A stretch of DNA of 14,536 nucleotides from an uncultured Faecalibacterium sp. (lineage in GTDB: Bacteria; Bacillota; Clostridia; Oscillospirales; Ruminococcaceae): NCBI GenBank assembly GCA_902463235.1, contig CABQER010000020.1, positions 1-14,536 of the forward strand, written 5' to 3'. The position numbers and the translations under genes were made by a program. The notes under the pieces are model-generated. The model ran no database searches, was not told the origin of the DNA, and saw nothing but the letters and a program-made list of their open reading frames with translations. This document shows positions 1 to 7,010 of the stretch, piece after piece (position 1 is the stretch's first letter; every line of letters starts with the position of its first letter).

Positions 1-9
1 AGTCATATG

Positions 10-125
10 GTCGGTGACGATGACGGTGAGGTTCCACCTGTTCCCATTCCGAACACAGCAGTTAAGCTCACTCGTGCCCAAGATAGTTAGCTGGAAACGG
101 CTTGTGAAAATAGGTAGCCGCCGAC
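10..125 (+). rRNA. rrf: 5S ribosomal RNA
   Basis: This is a 116-nt 5S rRNA of the large ribosomal subunit. The 5' end GTCGGTG pairs with the 3' end CGCCGAC to close helix I. The internal block CCATTCCGAACACAG is the canonical 5S loop region, and the GTTAAG and GGTAGCCGCCGAC stretches are also typical. Two tRNA genes follow at once, so this is probably the tail of an rRNA operon whose 16S and 23S genes lie to the left. The ends were set by the terminal pairing and could move by one or two bases. Confidence 0.93.
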
Positions 126-133
126 TTTTGTAT

Positions 134-208
134 GGCCCGTTGGTCAAGCGGTTAAGACAGAGGCCTCTCACGCCTTTAACATCGGTTCGATTCCGGTACG
201 GGTCACCA
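134..208 (+). tRNA. tRNA-Glu (anticodon CTC)
   Basis: The gene is 75 nt with an encoded CCA. The acceptor arms GGCCCGT and ACGGGTC pair fully with one G-U. The anticodon stem GAGGC/GCCTT holds the loop CTCTCAC, giving anticodon CTC, which reads GAG. The T arm is ATCGG-TTCGATT-CCGGT. It starts 8 nt after the 5S and is followed by tRNA-Lys 3 nt later, so both were probably transcribed with the rRNA. Confidence 0.95.
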
Positions 209-211
209 TAT

Positions 212-287
212 GCACCTCTAGCTCAGTTGGTAGAGCAACTGACTCTTAATCAGTGGGCCCAGGGTTCGAGTCCCTGGAGGTGCACCA
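212..287 (+). tRNA. tRNA-Lys (anticodon CTT)
   Basis: The gene is 76 nt with an encoded CCA. The acceptor GCACCTC pairs with GAGGTGC, with A as discriminator. The D arm is GCTCAGTTGGTAGAGC and the T arm is CAGGG-TTCGAGT-CCCTG. The anticodon loop CTCTTAA gives CTT, reading the lysine codon AAG. It is the last RNA gene of the cluster and a terminator follows 8 nt later. Confidence 0.95.
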
Positions 288-295
288 CAACAACA

Positions 296-340
296 AAATC
301 CGAACTTTTTTCCGATAGGAGAAGGGTTCGGATTTTTTGT
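296..340 (+). terminator. intrinsic terminator of the 5S-tRNA unit
   Basis: A perfect 10-bp stem, AAATCCGAAC (296-305) with GTTCGGATTT (326-335), is followed by a T-rich run. It sits directly after tRNA-Lys and closes the stable-RNA transcript. Confidence 0.9.
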
Positions 341-394
341 TTTCTTTGGAAAACAAAATGAATCCCTTGCTTCCATCGAAAAACGTCCTAGACC

Positions 395-455
395 TTATCA
401 TAAGAAAGCACGACAGACCACTGTGAGAGTGCCGTAAGGCGGAAAGGACACAAAC
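395..455 (+). promoter_or_regulatory. conserved, possibly structured leader of the small gene
   Basis: This untranslated stretch is better conserved between the two cassette copies than the coding region it precedes. It holds the near-palindrome CTTATcATAAG and two tandem mini-hairpins: CACT-gtgag-AGTG, and GCC-GTAA-GGC with a GNRA-type tetraloop. The one substitution in the first hairpin (gtgag to gtaag in copy 2) falls in the loop. A ribosome-binding site (AAAGGA, 7 nt before ATG) ends it. No convincing -35/-10 pair was seen. A regulatory RNA role is inference. Confidence 0.45.
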
Positions 456-707
456 ATGAAGTACGATGAAAGAACCTGCAAATTCAACATGGACACCGGC
501 TGCGTGGAGCTGCTGCTCCGGGATGGGAGAATGATCTCCATCGACTGCACCGGGGTCGAGGATGCACTGGACGTGACTATGGCACAGAGGTCAGAACTGG
601 ATTACCTTATCTACAATGACCCCCTTGACTATGCCGATTTGATTCTGAATGGCGATCCGGAAGAATATTTGAAAAATACGGCTGGGAGCCACGGACTAGA
701 GGACTAA
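456..707 (+). CDS. small acidic hypothetical protein (DUF6061-like), intact copy
   Basis: This 83-aa acidic protein has no signal peptide or membrane segment. Recognisable blocks are KFNMDTGCVELLL near the start, DGRMISIDCTGVEDA in the middle and SELDYLIYNDPLDYADLIL near the end. From memory this resembles the DUF6061 family found around clostridial mobile elements; the family name is tentative and no function is known to me. The start is supported by AAAGGA 7 nt upstream and by conservation of that start in the second copy at 13857. It stands alone between a conserved leader and convergent terminators. The second copy is frameshifted, so this is the only complete version in the window. Confidence 0.75.
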   Translation: MKYDERTCKFNMDTGCVELLLRDGRMISIDCTGVEDALDVTMAQRSELDYLIYNDPLDYADLILNGDPEEYLKNTAGSHGLED

Positions 708-711
708 ACGC

Positions 712-744
712 AAAAACAGGATGCGCCCTGCCGGACGCACCCTG
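712..744 (-). terminator. intrinsic terminator of the 64-aa minus-strand gene
   Basis: On the minus strand CAGGGTGCG pairs with CGCATCCTG (one G-U), followed by a run of five T. On the plus strand the same position would be an A-C mismatch, so the hairpin fits the minus transcript. The equivalent in the second cassette is at 14121-14157. Confidence 0.7.
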
Positions 745-772
745 CGAAAATCCACATACGATATGTACAACA

Positions 773-803
773 GGGCGTTCCCCCGTCGGGAACGCTCTAT
801 TTT
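773..803 (+). terminator. intrinsic terminator of the 83-aa gene
   Basis: The stem GCGTTCCC (775-782) / GGGAACGC (788-795) is extended by two pairs and followed by TCTATTTTA. It lies between the convergent small genes, just past the stop of the minus-strand one. Confidence 0.65.
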
Positions 804-996
804 ATGCGGCCGTACCGGTATGCGGTTTCATGGCGTTTTCTGTATCTGCAACAGCCTGACGATAAGCACTTACAGCGTTGATATATTGTTCAACCAGCTG
901 GGGATAGTCCTCTGCACCGGGTGAAGTTTTCCGCAGCACGGTCTCCACCGCGCACATGGCAATTTTTGCAACCTCCAAGGTGATCTGATTCGTCAT
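802..996 (-). CDS. small hypothetical protein, 64 aa
   Basis: I do not recognise this 64-aa protein. It looks helical and soluble: a hydrophobic start (MTNQITLEVAKIAMCAVETV), a middle with regularly spaced Tyr and Ala (YPQLVEQYINAVSAYRQAV) and a short polar tail. There is no membrane segment or cysteine pair. The start is well supported by GGAGG 8 nt before the ATG. The gene converges on the 83-aa gene, with a terminator for each strand between them. It lies downstream of the sensor-kinase gene but is separated from it by a strong terminator, so it probably has its own promoter in 997-1044. None is clear there; TATTCT and TATACA are weak -10 candidates. Confidence 0.65.
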   Translation of the reverse strand: MTNQITLEVAKIAMCAVETVLRKTSPGAEDYPQLVEQYINAVSAYRQAVADTENAMKPHTGTAA

Positions 997-1044
997 AGCG
1001 GTATCCTCCGTTCATTTTTCTGTGTATAGAATACCACATAACGC

Positions 1045-1078
1045 AAAAAAGAGAACGGAAGTTTCCGTTCTCTTTTTT
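1045..1078 (-). terminator. strong terminator after the sensor kinase
   Basis: A perfect 16-bp inverted repeat, AAAAAAGAGAACGGAA against TTCCGTTCTCTTTTTT with a 2-nt centre, is flanked by A-rich and T-rich arms, so it could act on either strand. It lies 16 nt past the kinase stop codon and ends the long minus-strand sugar locus. Confidence 0.9.
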
Positions 1079-1094
1079 GAAAAATACAGATATT

Positions 1095-2867
1095 TTATGC
1101 GTCTGAAGGTAAATTTTGCGCTTTCAGATCGCTCTGTCGCAGTAGGATGCGCACGGTAGTGCCGGTGGCGTCGCTGTCAAAATCAAAGCCAAAATCCTGA
1201 TACAGCATGGAAAGACGCTCATAAATATTTTTCAGGCCGATGCCATGCCCCTGGGGTTTGATCGTGAATGCCCGGATCTCATCCAGTCGTTTCGGCTCAA
1301 CGGGCGTTCCGGTATTGTGGACGATCAATGTCAGGACATCGTCCGCAGCCTGTGCAGCGATGTGAATCTTGCAGACCGTGTCACTATCCTCCACACCGTA
1401 ATGGATCGCATTTTCGATCAAGGGCTGCAGCGTAAAGTGTGGCAGCGTCCACTGTTCCAGTTCCCCGGAGACAGTCAGCGTAAACTCCGCACGGCTTTTA
1501 TAACGGAGCTGCTGGATGGCAATATAGCTGCTGGCAAGCTGTACATCTGCCGCCGCCGTAGAGTTCTGCCGGGGGCTCAGGGCAGCCCGGAGGATATCGC
1601 CCAGACTGACGATCATCTTGCAGGCGTTCTCCCGATCCCCTGCCTTGACCAGCCAGTTCAGGGTGCCCAGGGTGTTGTACAAAAAGTGGGGGTTGATCTG
1701 GGCTTGCAGCATCTTATACCGGGTCTCCTGCAAGAGGATCTGCTTTTCGTAGTTTTCGTGGATGAGGGTGTCAATCTTGCCCAACATGGAATCAAATTCT
1801 TTTGTCAGGGTGCCGATCTCATCCGCTGCCGGGTCGGCGGGCAGCAGGGCGCGGGCAGCGGCAAAATTGCCCTCCTGCTGATCCACGGTCTGCATGGCTT
1901 CGCTCAGGGTATGGATGGGTTTTGTGACCAGCCGCGCCATGTGCAGCAGCACCCACGCAAACAGTAGCAGGATGGCGCACTCACCGAAGATCAGGGCATT
2001 GCGGGCGGTGTTGATCTGGCCATAGATTTCGTGGTAGTCGAATACGCTGCACAGCCGCAGCCCAGTCACGGAACTTGTCAGCCAGCAGATGTAGTATTTT
2101 TTACCCCCGATGGTGCTGATCTGGTAGCCGTGGGCACTTTCCTCCTGCGGCAGGGTGGCCGCCGCCTCTTCGCCGCTGTGGTAGATCAGCTGCGTTCCGT
2201 TATAGAGATACAGCTCCGAGGGCTGGCTGGAAAGGCTGTGAATCTCGTTGTCCAGCAGCTTGCCCACATCCAGCGCCACCACGATGGTGCCCAGCTTTTT
2301 CAGGCTCATGTCCTGACTGCGCAAAATGCGCCGCCCGCAAAGGATGTAGGGGAAATCCGCACTGTCGGAGGTCTGTATCACAAAGCCGCCGGGGGTGGCG
2401 TTCAGCGCCATTTCCAGTGCAGTCTGCCGCCCGGCGCCGGGGTCTGGCATGTCCTGCCCGATGGTCAGGGTGTGGCCGTTCAGGTCGGTGTATTGCAGGC
2501 TGTTGATCTGGCGATCCTGATAGATTTTTTCCAGCAGCAGCGGGCGCACGCCGGTAAGCAGATAGTAGTAGTTTGCGGTCTGCGGATCTGCCTGCGCCAA
2601 AGCGTTCAGCTGCTCCTGAATGTTGGAGTCCACCGCAATGCTGCGGGTCAGGGTGTCGATATCCTGAATATCGTCATCCACCTTCTGCACGAAGAAATCC
2701 AGTTCCTGCAGGGATCTCTCATAGAACTTTTCCTCAAAGACCGAAAGGCCCAGATGCAGCGCACCGATCATCAGCGCACCGCTGAGCAGCGTCAGCACCG
2801 CAAAGATGCCTACAAATTTCTGCGCCAGCGGCAGATCAAGAAAATATTTCTTCGCACGGTGGACCAT
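1095..2867 (-). CDS. YesM-type sensor histidine kinase
   Basis: This 590-aa membrane kinase is of the LytS/YesM class that pairs with AraC-type response regulators. Transmembrane segment 1 is near 19-41. An extracytoplasmic sensor domain spans about 42-288, transmembrane segment 2 is near 289-312, and a HAMP domain follows (about 313-365). The His_kinase motif QINPHFLYNTL carries the predicted phospho-acceptor H394. The ATPase domain shows the N box LIENAIHYGV (483-492) and the G box GHGIGLKNIYERL (540-552). I chose the ATG at 2867, with GAGG 7 nt upstream, over one 54 nt further out that overlaps the previous gene. It lies 20 nt after the GH115-like gene and is probably co-transcribed with it. 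Its likely partner is the YesN-like regulator at 8657-10123, which is broken here. It probably senses an extracellular sugar or its bound receptor; the ligand is unknown. Confidence 0.92.
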   Translation of the reverse strand: MVHRAKKYFLDLPLAQKFVGIFAVLTLLSGALMIGALHLGLSVFEEKFYERSLQELDFFVQKVDDDIQDIDTLTRSIAVDSNIQEQLNALAQADPQTANYYYLLTGVRPLLLEKIYQDRQINSLQYTDLNGHTLTIGQDMPDPGAGRQTALEMALNATPGGFVIQTSDSADFPYILCGRRILRSQDMSLKKLGTIVVALDVGKLLDNEIHSLSSQPSELYLYNGTQLIYHSGEEAAATLPQEESAHGYQISTIGGKKYYICWLTSSVTGLRLCSVFDYHEIYGQINTARNALIFGECAILLLFAWVLLHMARLVTKPIHTLSEAMQTVDQQEGNFAAARALLPADPAADEIGTLTKEFDSMLGKIDTLIHENYEKQILLQETRYKMLQAQINPHFLYNTLGTLNWLVKAGDRENACKMIVSLGDILRAALSPRQNSTAAADVQLASSYIAIQQLRYKSRAEFTLTVSGELEQWTLPHFTLQPLIENAIHYGVEDSDTVCKIHIAAQAADDVLTLIVHNTGTPVEPKRLDEIRAFTIKPQGHGIGLKNIYERLSMLYQDFGFDFDSDATGTTVRILLRQSDLKAQNLPSDA

Positions 2868-2887
2868 CGTATCGCCTCGCAGTTCTC

Positions 2888-4894
2888 TTACTCGCCCCAG
2901 TGCTGTTCCATCAGCCGCCAAAGCGCATCGTCATCCGGGTGATTCTCGGTATTCAGGATCAACATCACACGGCGGTCTGCTTCGCTGTCGCCAAACTCCC
3001 GCATCCACGCATAGAAATGCGGGCCTTCGCCCATCGTGCGGGCAAAGCTCATCAGGTAGCCGCAAAGCAGCGCCGATTGTTTAACATCAGTTTGACACTC
3101 GTTGGCGTAAAAGTCAATCCATTTTCCGTGTTCCCGGCTCCGCATGGCGGCGTTGGCGGCAGTGTAGGCATTTTTTGCCCGGCCTGCCTGATAGAAGCAA
3201 TGCTTCCAATCTCCTGCGGACCCGGCTTCCATGGCCGCACACACCGCTTCGCCGCCCTCTGCCCAGAATGCGTAGAGCTGCGCCTGCAGCAGCAGCGTAT
3301 CCTGAAAAAGTGTCCGCGCTGCACCGGTCATGGTAGCGGCAGCGGCTTCACACTGACGGAGATACGGCGCATAGCTTTGGCAAGCCTCCCGGAATTTCTC
3401 TCTGCACCATACTGCCTGCCCGCTCAGGGTCGGGCGGTCGCACAGCCATTGCAGATCTTCGGCAGGCTGGGTACGGTCACGGAGAAACTGTGAGATGAGC
3501 ATCCGGGGAACGTGGTTATAGAACTGGTCACCTGCGTGATCATCCGGGTGCTCCCCATACAAAACCGCATGGTCGGCATATCCGGCAAGGCATTTTGCCA
3601 CCGCTAGCCCGCTGGGCTTGCCGTAGTAGGTTTGTGCGTAGGCGATGCGGTGACCCTCCGGATCGGCGGCGCCGGTCTGCCAGAGCTGGGCGATGTAGTC
3701 CAGCAGATAGGCGTGGGGCTTGACATTGGAGCAGTTGATGAGCCAGTAGTCATCCACACCACAGCGGAGCGCATGGGTCAGTTCCTCACAAACAAGCTCG
3801 GTGCTGTTGGGCAGCATGGTGATATGGCTTGCCGCCTGCAGATCATAAAACGAAGCGTGATAGTACAGCCCATGCGCTCCGGTGTCCCCCTGCGGCGGCA
3901 GGGCCCTCACACGCGGATTGCTGTTTCCCTGACGGCGGCTGACCATCTTGCCGTAGCCGTTGTCCGCCCAGATTTTTATTACGTCCTCCGGCAGGTCAAG
4001 ACAGCCCTGTTGATACAGCTCCATGGTCTCCCCATACAGATTGGTACAGCAGACGGCGTTCGGGTCGCTGCGCTTGACCAGGTCGTACTGCTCCCGGATC
4101 AGCGAGGAGATCAGTGCACCCCGCTTTTCCGGGGTGTCGTACTGCGGGTCGTCCTCCCAGAAGGGCTTATCCCCCTGCCCCCGGAAGCCGATGTTCCAGA
4201 TGGTGGGTGTGGCTTTCTGCCGGTCGATGGCTTCCTGCCAGAGCGCACGGAACCTTTCCGGGTACAGACTGAATTTTGCCTCCAGCTCCGGGTATGCCTG
4301 TACGAACATTCTTGCGCCCAGCGGCTCGGCATGGTGGTGAGTGATCATCAGCCCCATATCCGCAGCAAGGTCGTGGTAACGGTGTCCATTTTCACCGGTG
4401 CCGGGGATGACCAGATTGCCGCCCAGACGCAGCAACGCTTCAAACACCATCACAAAGGGCATCTCGCTGCGGCGCTCCACCTTCCAGTGGGAGATCAGGG
4501 TCTCATCGTTGACGAACCAGCCCCGGTACCGTACCCGGGCTGGCTTGCTCTCATAGGTGAAATTCTGCGGTACGGTCACGCCATCGGTTCGGACAAATTT
4601 CTGGTCATTCCAGAACCAGAACGGCTGTACGCCCAGAAAGCGGCGGCTGAGCTCAAACAGGCCGTACACAAACCCCAGCGTGTCAGCGGCGGTGAGCAAA
4701 AGCGCATTGTCGTGAACCTGCAGGCAGAAGCATTCCGGGAGAAGATCGCTGTCTTTGGCAAGGCGGATGGCATCGCCGGGGGTGTTGGTTTCGGCAAACA
4801 CGGCCTTCATATCCCGGTACAGGGCGGAGACGGCATACTGAACCGGTTTTGTCGCTTCACAGGAAATGATCGGACTGTTGCGGTTGAGAATCAT
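2888..4894 (-). CDS. GH115-like alpha-glucuronidase, short cytoplasmic form
   Basis: This 668-aa protein is probably a glycoside hydrolase related to GH115, a family that removes alpha-1,2-linked (4-O-methyl) glucuronic acid from xylan or arabinogalactan side chains. Family-like stretches in order: an N-terminal GH-associated domain ending GVQPFWFWND (88-97), then YRGWFVNDE (123-131), THHHAEPLGARMF (185-197), WNIGFRGQGD (233-242), IKIWADNGYGKMVSR (306-320), GLYYHASFYD (342-351), and a WLINCSNVKPH block (384-394). The length is well below the usual 800-1000 aa, because the C-terminal modules of typical GH115 enzymes appear to be missing. No signal peptide is seen, so it should act on imported oligosaccharides. 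The start ATG at 4894 has AGAGG 7 nt upstream; an ATG 36 nt further out has no such site. Exact substrate and catalytic residues are not established from sequence alone. Confidence 0.75.
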   Translation of the reverse strand: MILNRNSPIISCEATKPVQYAVSALYRDMKAVFAETNTPGDAIRLAKDSDLLPECFCLQVHDNALLLTAADTLGFVYGLFELSRRFLGVQPFWFWNDQKFVRTDGVTVPQNFTYESKPARVRYRGWFVNDETLISHWKVERRSEMPFVMVFEALLRLGGNLVIPGTGENGHRYHDLAADMGLMITHHHAEPLGARMFVQAYPELEAKFSLYPERFRALWQEAIDRQKATPTIWNIGFRGQGDKPFWEDDPQYDTPEKRGALISSLIREQYDLVKRSDPNAVCCTNLYGETMELYQQGCLDLPEDVIKIWADNGYGKMVSRRQGNSNPRVRALPPQGDTGAHGLYYHASFYDLQAASHITMLPNSTELVCEELTHALRCGVDDYWLINCSNVKPHAYLLDYIAQLWQTGAADPEGHRIAYAQTYYGKPSGLAVAKCLAGYADHAVLYGEHPDDHAGDQFYNHVPRMLISQFLRDRTQPAEDLQWLCDRPTLSGQAVWCREKFREACQSYAPYLRQCEAAAATMTGAARTLFQDTLLLQAQLYAFWAEGGEAVCAAMEAGSAGDWKHCFYQAGRAKNAYTAANAAMRSREHGKWIDFYANECQTDVKQSALLCGYLMSFARTMGEGPHFYAWMREFGDSEADRRVMLILNTENHPDDDALWRLMEQHWGE

Positions 4895-4931
4895 AAGAGT
4901 ACCTCTCTTTTGAAAAAAGGGCTGGTGCACA

Positions 4932-5063
4932 AACTCCCTCAGTCACGGCATTCGCCGTGCCAGCTCCCTCGGAGAGGGAGCCTTTGGCATGGAGGAAACG
5001 TTTCCCGTTTTGCCAAAGGCCCCATCCCAGAGGGGGCTGTCGCCGGAGGCGACTGGGGGAGTT
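4932..5063 (-). repeat. hairpin repeat A (MITE/REP-like, 132 bp)
   Basis: Terminal inverted repeats AACTCCCTCAGTC (4932-4944) and GACTGGGGGAGTT (5051-5063) match at 12 of 13 positions. Inside, in order, are the hairpins ACGGC/GCCGT, GCTCCCTC/GAGGGAGC, GCCTTTGGCA/TGCCAAAGGC, a weak CCC/GGG stem and GTCGCC/GGCGAC. The central hairpin carries the 12-bp palindrome GGAAACGTTTCC (4994-5005). It fills the gap between the second permease and the GH115-like gene, so as RNA it would form a multi-branched fold inside the operon. Repeat C (8523-8652) has the same plan. Confidence 0.75.
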
Positions 5064-5089
5064 CAGCAACAGCCCCTTATAAATGTTGA

Positions 5090-5941
5090 TCAGCCCTTGA
5101 TACCGTCGGTGGCAATGCCCTCAACGATATACTTCTGGAACGCGATGAACACGATGATGACCGGCAGCAGCGACAGAACCGACATGGCGAACAGACCGCC
5201 GTAGTTGTTGTAGCTGTTGGGGTCGGTGTAGAGCTTCAGTGCCAGCGGGATGGTGTAATTTTTCGGGCTGGACACGAAGATCAGGGGCTGGAAGAAGTCC
5301 TGCCAGATCCAGTAGAAGGCGAAGATGGCTGCCGTGACGATGGCGGGCTTCACGATGGGGAGCATGATCTTGAACAGGATGCCGGGCTTGGAGCAGCCGT
5401 CCAGCATGGCGGCTTCGTCCAGATCACGCGGGATACCGCGCATATACTGGGCGATCAGGAAGATGAAGAAGCCGTACCCGAACACCCACGGCAGAGTCAT
5501 GGACACCAGCGTATCGGAAAGGCCCAGCTTTTTCAGGATGATGTACTGGGGCACCACCATGACCTGCGAAGGGATCATCATGGTCATGACGATGCAGCCG
5601 AACCAGAAGTTTGCGCCCCGGAATTTCAGGCGGGAAACGGCATAGGCTGCCAGCAGGGAGCAGAAGATGGTGCCCACCACCGACACGACGGTGACGATAA
5701 CACTGTTCAGGGTGAAGCGCCAGAACGGGATGCCGGCAATGCCCTGCCAGCCGGAGGAGTAGTTCATGAGGGTATCCCACTTTTCCGGGATGAGCGACCA
5801 TGCGTTGTGGAACATGGTGTCGTTGGACTTGAAGGAGCTCATCAGCAGCCACAGCAGCGGATACACCATGATGAAGCCCAGCAGGCAGGAGAAAACGTGG
5901 AACAGAACCGACTGGATCTTGGAACTTTTTTGACCGACCAT
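5090..5941 (-). CDS. carbohydrate ABC transporter permease, MalG/UgpE type
   Basis: This 283-aa inner-membrane permease belongs to the CUT1 sugar-importer family. The N-terminal segment has the usual HVFSCLLGFIMVYPLLWLL membrane helix, followed by the SFKSNDTMF stretch typical of MalG-like subunits. Further hydrophobic segments are spread through the protein. The cytoplasmic EAA loop that docks the ATPase reads DEAAMLDGCSKPGILFKIML near 175-194. The C-terminus GIATDGIKG is the classic ending of this subunit family. The start at 5941 is preceded by GGAGG in the 12-nt gap after the first permease, so the two are translationally coupled or nearly so. With its partner it should form the membrane channel for the substrate delivered by the lipoprotein at 7011-8363. 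No ATPase gene is present in the window. Confidence 0.95.
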   Translation of the reverse strand: MVGQKSSKIQSVLFHVFSCLLGFIMVYPLLWLLMSSFKSNDTMFHNAWSLIPEKWDTLMNYSSGWQGIAGIPFWRFTLNSVIVTVVSVVGTIFCSLLAAYAVSRLKFRGANFWFGCIVMTMMIPSQVMVVPQYIILKKLGLSDTLVSMTLPWVFGYGFFIFLIAQYMRGIPRDLDEAAMLDGCSKPGILFKIMLPIVKPAIVTAAIFAFYWIWQDFFQPLIFVSSPKNYTIPLALKLYTDPNSYNNYGGLFAMSVLSLLPVIIVFIAFQKYIVEGIATDGIKG

Positions 5942-5953
5942 TTTTACTCCTCC

Positions 5954-6865
5954 TTACCCTTCGTAGTGGACCCAAGCCTTCTGGCTCTTGAACAGGATGG
6001 CGGTCATGATGCCGATGAGGGCGACCAGGATCCATGCCAGTGCGCAGGAGTAGCCCATGTGGAAGTTTGCAAATGCCGAGCGGTACAGGTACAGCACATA
6101 GGTCAGGGTGCTGTTCATGGGGCCGCCGTTGATGATAACGTAGCTTTCGGTAAACACGCGGAAGCCGGTGATGATCTGCTGGATGAGGTTGAAGAAAATC
6201 GTCGGGGTCAGCATGGGCATGGTGATCTTCCAGAACTGCTGGAATTTGGTTGCACCGTCCAGCGAAGCGGACTCGTACAGGGAGACGGGGATCTGCTTCA
6301 GACCGGAGAGGAACACCAGCATACAGGAGCCGAACTGCCACACGCCCATCAGCACGATGACCAGCAGGGCGGTCTTGGGGTTGCCCAGCAGGGAGTACTT
6401 CTGCTCAATGCCAAGGGCAGAAAGCAGGCTCATGAACACGCCCTTGTTGCCGAACACCTGCTTCCACACCACGGAAACGGCGATGGAGCCGCCCACGATG
6501 GAGGGAATGTAGTACAGCACGCGGTAAAAGGCCATGCCCATGTGTTTTTTGTTCAGCAGGGTGGCTACGAACAGCGCAAAGGCCAGCCGCAGCGGCACCA
6601 TGATAAAGACGTAGAGGAAGGTGACTGCCAGAACCTTGCGGAACATCGCATCTGCGGTAAAGATGGTGATGTAGTTTTTCAGGCCCACCCAGTTGGGGGC
6701 GGACAGCAGGTTGTAATCCGTGAAGGAATAGTAGATGGACATGGCAGCCGGGATGACATACATAAAGATGAAGCCGAACAGCCACGGAGCCAGTAGCAGG
6801 TAGCCGACTTTGGTATCATCGCCGAAATTATGCTTTTTCAGCGCAACAGCTTTTGCATTGGACAC
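5954..6865 (-). CDS. carbohydrate ABC transporter permease, MalF/UgpA type
   Basis: This 303-aa CUT1 sugar-importer permease has about six membrane segments. Family features are the N-terminal GYLLLAPWLFGFIFMYVIPA helix (21-40), the SFTDYNLL stretch, WVGLKNY (59-65) and the EAA docking loop ESASLDGATKFQQFWKITMP (198-217). It uses a GTG start at 6865 with AGGAGG 7 nt upstream; the next in-frame codons give SNAKAV, and no better ATG is near. It is the first gene after the terminator that follows the binding-protein gene, and its stop lies 12 nt before the second permease. Expression below that of the binding protein is expected, because the intervening terminator (6963-7000) should allow only part of the transcripts through. 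Confidence 0.95.
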   Translation of the reverse strand: MSNAKAVALKKHNFGDDTKVGYLLLAPWLFGFIFMYVIPAAMSIYYSFTDYNLLSAPNWVGLKNYITIFTADAMFRKVLAVTFLYVFIMVPLRLAFALFVATLLNKKHMGMAFYRVLYYIPSIVGGSIAVSVVWKQVFGNKGVFMSLLSALGIEQKYSLLGNPKTALLVIVLMGVWQFGSCMLVFLSGLKQIPVSLYESASLDGATKFQQFWKITMPMLTPTIFFNLIQQIITGFRVFTESYVIINGGPMNSTLTYVLYLYRSAFANFHMGYSCALAWILVALIGIMTAILFKSQKAWVHYEG

Positions 6866-6895
6866 AGCGAGACCTCCTTTTTATAGATCCGATTT

Positions 6896-6952
6896 CCTCT
6901 CAAGCCTCGCCCTTCGGGAGAGGCGGCAGTGCGTCAGCACGAACGGAGAGGG
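6896..6952 (-). repeat. hairpin repeat B (short form)
   Basis: This 57-bp segment starts with CCTCTC and ends with GAGAGGG. In between are the stem CTCgCCCttcGGGaGAG and a GTGC-GTCA-GCAC hairpin. It matches the right half of repeat C (8602-8650) closely, but lacks the left hairpins. It looks like an internally deleted member of the same family, sitting between the binding-protein terminator and the first permease. Confidence 0.7.
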
Positions 6953-6962
6953 TTACTTTCCC

Positions 6963-7000
6963 AAAAAAACGGGAGGGGTCTTTAGGAGCGACCCCTCCCG
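6963..7000 (-). terminator. terminator between binding protein and permeases
   Basis: On the minus strand a perfect 11-bp GC-rich stem (CGGGAGGGGTC with GACCCCTCCCG, 9-nt loop) is followed by seven T. It begins 10 nt past the stop of the binding-protein gene. Such placement typically lets the binding protein be made in excess over the permeases. Confidence 0.9.
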
Positions 7001-7010
7001 CATAGCTCGA

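Larger units (their letters stand above)
369..803 (+). repeat. direct repeat copy 1 (small-gene cassette)
   Basis: This block recurs in the same orientation at 13770-14222. The leader (369-455) differs from copy 2 at only three positions of 87 by my count. The small coding region is about 90 percent identical, and the downstream part keeps the same two-hairpin plan with more divergence. After the second hairpin the two copies become unrelated. The unit therefore looks like leader, small gene and paired terminators. Confidence 0.85.

Noticed and set aside
14..361. 115-aa open frame on the plus strand
   Set aside because: It covers the 5S and both tRNA genes and their terminator; it is a by-product of RNA genes.
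1245..2942. Two long plus-strand frames opposite the kinase
   Set aside because: Shadow frames of the clearly recognisable YesM-type kinase.
3632..5089. 485-aa plus-strand open frame
   Set aside because: It lies antisense to the GH115-like gene and repeat A, has no ribosome-binding site and its sequence shows no domain pattern. Long antisense frames are common opposite GC-rich genes.
5807..6796. 329-aa plus-strand frame rich in His and Gln
   Set aside because: Low-complexity composition arising from the reverse complement of the permease genes.
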